DNA of 64,000 nt from Whalleya microplaca (Eukaryota; Ascomycota; Sordariomycetes; Xylariales; Xylariaceae). Shown here one piece after another: positions 58,658 through 64,000 of this stretch (position 1 is the first letter of the stretch; the number at the start of each line of letters is the position of its first letter). Location of the stretch: positions 992,001-1,056,000 of the forward strand of contig MU385716.1 in the NCBI GenBank assembly GCA_022497155.1, given 5' to 3'. The translations under genes and the position numbers were made by a program. A model generated the notes under the pieces. It had not been told where the DNA came from. It ran no database searches and saw only the letters and a program-made list of their open reading frames with translations.

Positions 58658-60930
58658 AATGAGGGTGGTAGCAATGTTTGGTAAAAGGTAGGAGAGCATT
58701 GGCCAATCGATAGCATAATAGGGATGGGATAAAGTGGATGTAGATAGGGGGTCTCTGCATCAGCCCATTAGGACATCGAAATCGGCCAGCCAGTCCTGGC
58801 AGTCCAGGCGAAAAAGGTACAAAGGTACAAAGGTACCTCGTATTCGCATTCGACCGCTTTAAAACGCGTCCATGTTCGCTATTCTAGCAGTAAAGCTACC
58901 TAACCCACATACCTAAGGTTACTAATGGGCAGCTAAGCCTGCTAAGGCACATTTTATAAGGTACCTAGCGTATGTTTCTTTCTCGCTCTCGATAGCTACG
59001 AAATATAGGGACAATGTTTTCTGAACTACAAAACCTATTCCCTCATTCCCTCTATCTTCGTATGTAGGTACCAGACCCGTGGGACTCGACGTGCACGGTG
59101 AAATACGATTACGACCAAACACAACAGATCGAATGAAATCAAAGCACGACTATGGCACGATCAATCCAGCTCTGGCCTGATATATCAACGTTGCTCATTT
59201 AACCCACCCCATCCACCCGGAAACCTTCAGAACTGTTCGATGTTTACACTGCGCTAGATACCCAGATGGTCTAGAAATGCTTGTAGAGCTTGAATAGTTG
59301 CGATATACCATATGCCATACACCTTAAAACTAACAATTCTGAAGTTACTTTTACGTTTATATTGTTGTTGGTCTCTGACGGCAACGTATGTTCTGTTCTA
59401 CAAATCTTTGTCATGATACCATGCCAATTTGCTAGTTTGTATGTACTATAAACAAGTCCCCCCCCTAAGGATATGTCGACCCTCAGTTCGTATACCTAGT
59501 ATTCAGCCTCTTTTTTAATGTTCATTGGTGGTTAGCCTTCTCCTATACGTGCTAATAAGTCCAACATCAACAAAATCAAGGGCAACCTGATCGTTCGAGG
59601 TGCTATCCCTGTATACGGTAAATGGCTTTGGGAGCTCTGCCAAGTGGACCTCTCACCGTCTTTTATTTGTCCTAAACAAATATATGCGAAGGCAAGCCAT
59701 TCCCCTATTACCATACACGCCTAACCAATCGGCATTGGTAAAACAACTTATCAGTAAGAATTGCAAAGCATATGTAGTCGTCATGATCGCCATACCTACT
59801 TTTGAGTGCCTTTATACACCTCATACCTAAGAACTACTTTTGTTGTGTGTTCTCAGTTAACTACATTAAACTATTTGGTTATGACTAGATCGAGATTGCC
59901 CTCGATCTCTATGCCCGCCAGGGAAAACTCCTGACATTTCTTCTATACCGCTAGACCCATGGCTCGGGTGGACAATACAGTTCAAGCTACTTTTCAGAAG
60001 TGTGAAAGAAGATCGCTTTTGGCTCTAGCGCTCAAATTGTCTAAACAATAGCTATTAGCTGGACAACGAGCCTCATCTGACTTTCTATAAAGTATTATTC
60101 GAGGCTTTGTGAGGGGATAATCTACTTAACGTTTCGATGTCTAATGCGACGTATGGTCTTCAGCTTAGTTAACTCTTGCATCTCTCGTATGAAGATTCCC
60201 GGTGGAAGAAAAAATACGAATAAGAATACATACCCTGGCCATAGAGCCAGTTGCATGTAAGTAGACAGGTATTTGCGTTGGCTTATATAAGAATCCGTGA
60301 TAATCCACAGAGCACCTAATGAGGCGTAGCACACTACGACTTTAGTATTTTGATAAACACTTCAACAACTATAGCTTACCTATTGAGGAAATACCAATGA
60401 CCTTCGATCACAAGAACCAGTATAACTCAATAGTAGATCTTATGAAATGACGTATTCGTTTCTAATGTGTGATGGAGATTCAACTCTTCCTCGCCGATGA
60501 CTCAACACGGGCTCTAAACAAACCCACTTGGAAGTCATAGCCAGTTATTAATAAAAGACGCAAGTTCCAACAAGGGCTTAGAAAATCCACAGCATACATG
60601 ATGCTTGAGGAATATCCCCTTCCTGAACCGTCCCAGGACATATAATATGATAGTGAAAACAAAAAACCAAAAGAGAATATTTACCAGTACGCGTAAATCA
60701 CCTAGGTATTCTCACGTCTGCATTGCAGAATATGTAAGTAGGTAGCTAGCCCACGCGCATCATCCGCACATAAGTTTCCATGGTTGTACTCGACTTGGCT
60801 AGATGAGATAGATTAGATTAGCTCGTTCCTCTCTCGCTAAGAAATGACACCTACATAGCTAGGGACGCAAGGGTTCGGGTACCTAAATGCTATCTATCCT
60901 AGGACACCTCCCTCCCCATGGGGAAGCACA

Positions 60931-60953
60931 TGGATAGATGGATGGATGGATGG
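60931..60953. repeat. (GGAT)n microsatellite
   Basis: About five GATG/GGAT units in the spacer, with no associated gene. Confidence 0.8.
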
Positions 60954-61498
60954 AGTCGCATGTGCCAGGCTGGTACCACAATATGCTGTGCAACACTGTC
61001 TGTCCTACGCTGTGTTCGATCGAGTGGGGAACCTTAAGTGCTCGAGATTGGAATTTGGAACTCTGGTCAACGACGGGAACGTGGGCACTAGGCTGATTGA
61101 TGCCTCTGGGTAGATATGCTTAACTCCTGGGACGGCAGCTTCTGATATTTGCAGACAGCTTGGCATTGCGATCATCACATGGCTTATAATATATATATTT
61201 GGTATGTGTTGTATTGAAATGAGATTTTTGAGCTCGTCTAGCTCGTGAGGTAGCTGCCCTCCTTGCGGACGCGGCTATATAGTCTAACTACTCTGATGCA
61301 AGAACTCAGCGTACGCTCCCTTGGGGTACTGTATTTCCGTCCATGAATCAATCATCTGGGCTCCCATCCCCTAACGCCGGAAGAAAAAAGGCAATGCTAT
61401 ATGCAGGATATCTGTTTTGTCTGTACACCACACCCTCCCTACCCCTTTATGCTCTTTATGAGTACGCAAACGACACCTAAAACGCCGTGGGAGTGTTT

Positions 61499-63343
61499 CT
61501 ATAACGACAGCCCGGTCCATAAATAATCACCGTCGATGTTGACCCATTTCCCGTTGGCCATCGCCTTCTCCCAGCCCATGATCACGGCGATCAGTCGACA
61601 CCCCATCGCGCTCATAGTGCAGATGACGACGTCGCTGGCCTGGCCGAGCATGGCGAGGTCCATCATGTAGGCTCGTCCAATTAGCCCTCTAAGCCGCATG
61701 GTCTCTGCCGATGGATTCAGCGTGGTCTGTATCTCGTCTGCCGCGTTGGCGTTATTCAACGTCGAGCGGCCGAGGTTCCAGAACATGGTCGCGAAGAACC
61801 CCCCTTCCCAACCAAAGGCCTCGTCGACAAATTTGTGCATAACATGTTTATCGGGGCTGGCCTGCTTGAGGTGTTGCTTGCTGGCAAGCTTGATCTGCTC
61901 CTGGGCTCGAAGGGAATTTGAGAATTCTTCACTTTCGTACACGTCGGGATCATCCGAAGCGACGATTGGAAACGAATGTTTCATTGCGACCACGTCCTCT
62001 CCGCCAAGAATAGTACTGGAGTTATGATATTCCTCCAGGATTTCTTTGGCCTTCTGCGTATATAGATCCAGGGGTATATACGCGCCGTGGTACTGATACT
62101 CATAGGGGTGCACATCACCGTGTCGAACGTGTATACCAATGATAGTGCCATCGTTGTAGTTTCCTTCCGGTGCCTTTGCCTTTTCCCTTAGCTCCTTAAT
62201 ACGGTTCTCGACGTAAGGTTGGTCCTGGTCATTGAGTCGGAATAGAGCCTCGTACCCAGCCCGGGCGAGGCTATACATGGGCTTCTCCCGATTAACGTTG
62301 TTTCGGTGCAAGTCTTCGTACTCGTTATTGAAGCTATTGCCGAAGGTCTGGCTTGCGGTTGCGGCGGACACGACTAAGTGCCGTGCGTTGTGGGGACACG
62401 GCAGCATCTCGTGGCGCGGCGGTGGGCTGCAGTCGGGTATCGGGGGTGCCTTGAAGATAGTCGTGTACTCGCCGTACGCCCACCGTGAATCGTCGATAAA
62501 GAAAGATCGTTTTTCCTTCTGCGCAAGCCCATATGCCATCCATAACATCATCAACGTGGGACCTAGTCCAGCATCCGGTGATTCAAGAACAAACGTCAAT
62601 GATGTCTTGCAAATGCTCTTGTCCACTAGCCCATCCTTATTCTCCCCCACCAAGTGGCCCTCTTGAGCCTGCGCGGTTACCTTCCACGCCTTGCCCTCCA
62701 CACCCGGCAGGAGACCACGTTTCTCGGCGTCGCTAACATCTATAAAGTGCGGGTCCACGTGGTAGTAATCTGTTTGGGCCTGTTGAAAAGGATTCGCTTG
62801 GCCGTGTAGTTCTCTGACATGAGCTGCCACCTCCTGACACTTGACACAGATATCAGAGTACTCCTTCACCGTCAAGGGAAAGCCGTACGTGGGTGGGATA
62901 GAAACAGTCCACTTCGATCTGCCATTCCGGTCCGTCACAGCAATCGGCGTAGGGAATTCTGGTAAGTCGTATTGGCCGACCATCTCATATTCCTCACTAC
63001 CTTCGAAGGCCCACTCGACGACAGGAACGCGTATATTATTTCTTTGCACAATGGTCCTAGCAACGAATAAGAACAATGCCAACATAAGAACCCAGAAGAC
63101 CACTCGGAGCACCCTGCTCGGCCTCGGCGTGGTAGGCGATTTCCGCGGCCGTGGAACCAAGGCTGGCAGTCCCGGCGAAGGTGGCGGCGAGAATATTAGA
63201 TGGTTAATGTTGAAGCTCGAAGATGTGGCCGACAGGGGTGGTTTCTCATGTTGATATGAGGCGGCTCTGCGCAAGTTGAGCCGAGGCGCCGTGACAATCA
63301 TCTTGGCATGAGTGCTCTCGGAGAGATCGAGAGTTGGTGGCAT
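61499..63343 (-). CDS. Type II membrane protein with fucosyltransferase-like motif
   Basis: Predicted 614-residue single-exon protein; ATG at 63343. A Pro/Arg-rich cytosolic N terminus is followed by one membrane segment at ~80-98 (VVFWVLMLALFLFVA), the layout of a Golgi glycosyltransferase. The lumenal part contains IIGIHVRHGD (H405, R407, D410), the HxRxxD signature of alpha-1,6- and O-fucosyltransferases, which contact GDP-fucose through the Arg. A later stretch, QASDVVICTMSAMGCRL, resembles the C-terminal motif of that fold. Four cysteines near the middle could form disulphides. I cannot name the exact family, and fucosylation is not established for many ascomycetes, so the donor sugar is open. 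An alternative is an unrelated protein sharing the motif by chance. Confidence 0.65.
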   Translation of the reverse strand: MPPTLDLSESTHAKMIVTAPRLNLRRAASYQHEKPPLSATSSSFNINHLIFSPPPSPGLPALVPRPRKSPTTPRPSRVLRVVFWVLMLALFLFVARTIVQRNNIRVPVVEWAFEGSEEYEMVGQYDLPEFPTPIAVTDRNGRSKWTVSIPPTYGFPLTVKEYSDICVKCQEVAAHVRELHGQANPFQQAQTDYYHVDPHFIDVSDAEKRGLLPGVEGKAWKVTAQAQEGHLVGENKDGLVDKSICKTSLTFVLESPDAGLGPTLMMLWMAYGLAQKEKRSFFIDDSRWAYGEYTTIFKAPPIPDCSPPPRHEMLPCPHNARHLVVSAATASQTFGNSFNNEYEDLHRNNVNREKPMYSLARAGYEALFRLNDQDQPYVENRIKELREKAKAPEGNYNDGTIIGIHVRHGDVHPYEYQYHGAYIPLDLYTQKAKEILEEYHNSSTILGGEDVVAMKHSFPIVASDDPDVYESEEFSNSLRAQEQIKLASKQHLKQASPDKHVMHKFVDEAFGWEGGFFATMFWNLGRSTLNNANAADEIQTTLNPSAETMRLRGLIGRAYMMDLAMLGQASDVVICTMSAMGCRLIAVIMGWEKAMANGKWVNIDGDYLWTGLSL

Positions 63344-64000
63344 CTCTGCAGTAGGCAGCGGGCAGTGAAGCCGAAGATGACAGTACTAGAGCTCCCCGAA
63401 AGTGAGGGTACACCCTGCTTGGGTTACAACAGGCCAACGAACATGTAAGGAGTGAACAAGAGTTGGCCCGCAGACACAGCAGCGGTGATAGAACTATCGA
63501 ACTAGATGTGAAGGAGTGATATGTGGATTATAGTGGGTGAATATCCATCGAGCATATGGCGTTTCGAATTCCTCACCTACACCTGTGGTGTATCGCAGAA
63601 CAGATGATCACATCACAGCCGAAGGTGGTGATCCTCGAGTCGCATATGTATGTAAGGAAACTCCGGGTGGTGGCCGAGGTTTTGTGCAACGCGGTACTTG
63701 TATGTCTAGACAGCAGAGGTGATCGTATCTAGAATAAGTAGGTGTGCGATGATCTAGCAGCTAGTATTTGCCCTCGTATGTAGCACTAACTGTAAAAGAG
63801 ACCTCGAGGCCCGTCCCACGGAAATGGGACTAGATGGGGGTTGACAAGGGCCTAATATTGACCGTCCAATAGCCTTTGCGGTGAGATGACGATCACAGGC
63901 GCGCTATCAACGGAGCCGAGGGACAGGATGGTTAAAATAGCAGAACGGAAATTTTATTGATGCTTCTGATACGAGAGCACGGCAATAACCATACAACGCA
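63344..64000. other. Window-edge intergenic
   Basis: Upstream of the fucosyltransferase-like gene; probably its promoter. No gene reaches the right edge as far as I can see. Confidence 0.5.

Larger units (their letters stand above)
58561..61498. other. Intergenic, no supported gene
   Basis: About 2.9 kb, with CYP51's promoter at its left end. It contains several TAGGTA-like motifs (58895-58920, 60705). Short frames only; none has motifs. Confidence 0.5.

Overview
This window is nuclear DNA of a filamentous ascomycete (Pezizomycotina, probably a Sordariomycete; the order cannot be fixed from sequence alone). Genes carry short introns, mostly 50-160 nt, with GT(A/G) donors, CTAAC/CTGAC-like branch sites and AG acceptors. 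Proteins are of fungal type: a CYP51 sterol 14-alpha-demethylase, a Zn2Cys6 regulator, a DUF3074 protein, a CRT10 homologue and a BUB2-type TBC protein. No prokaryotic operons, rRNA or CRISPR arrays were seen, and no convincing tRNA.

Layout. 0.9-2.4 kb: BUB2-like GAP (-). 5.3-8.0 kb: SulP sulfate permease (+) with a CYS3-type site upstream. 9.3-10.7 kb: SWIM zinc-finger protein (-). 13.3-15.0 kb: divergent protein-kinase-like protein (-). 15.0-21.4 kb: gene-poor, with simple repeats towards its right end. 21.4-24.2 kb: seven-exon Zn2Cys6 regulator (+). 26.0-27.4 kb: TauD-type dioxygenase (+). 27.4-35.0 kb: a second gene-poor block. 35.1-37.6 kb: CRT10-like protein (+). 40.7-42.5 kb: Mep1/3-type ammonium transporter (+), tail to tail with the eight-exon valyl-tRNA synthetase at 43.2-47.2 kb (-). 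49.28-51.31 kb: a cassette with one intronless gene, possibly ADP-ribosyltransferase-like, between ~120-bp inverted repeats. 52.3-53.8 kb: DUF1593 hydrolase, start unresolved (-). 55.0-56.2 kb: DUF3074 protein (-). 56.9-58.6 kb: CYP51 (-). 61.5-63.3 kb: type II membrane protein with a fucosyltransferase-like motif (-).

Most genes are dispersed housekeeping or nutrient-uptake genes; they do not form a biosynthetic cluster. The most unusual items are (1) the inverted-repeat cassette at 49.3-51.3 kb, whose repeats differ only by transitions; (2) an acid-free, arginine-rich, stop-free extension without AUG in frame upstream of the valyl-tRNA synthetase ATG, which looks like a mitochondrial presequence initiated at a near-cognate codon; (3) two GC-AG introns; and (4) a start codon forming the whole first coding exon of the Zn2Cys6 gene. 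Exon boundaries were worked out by hand from splice signals and reading frame; there is no transcript evidence.
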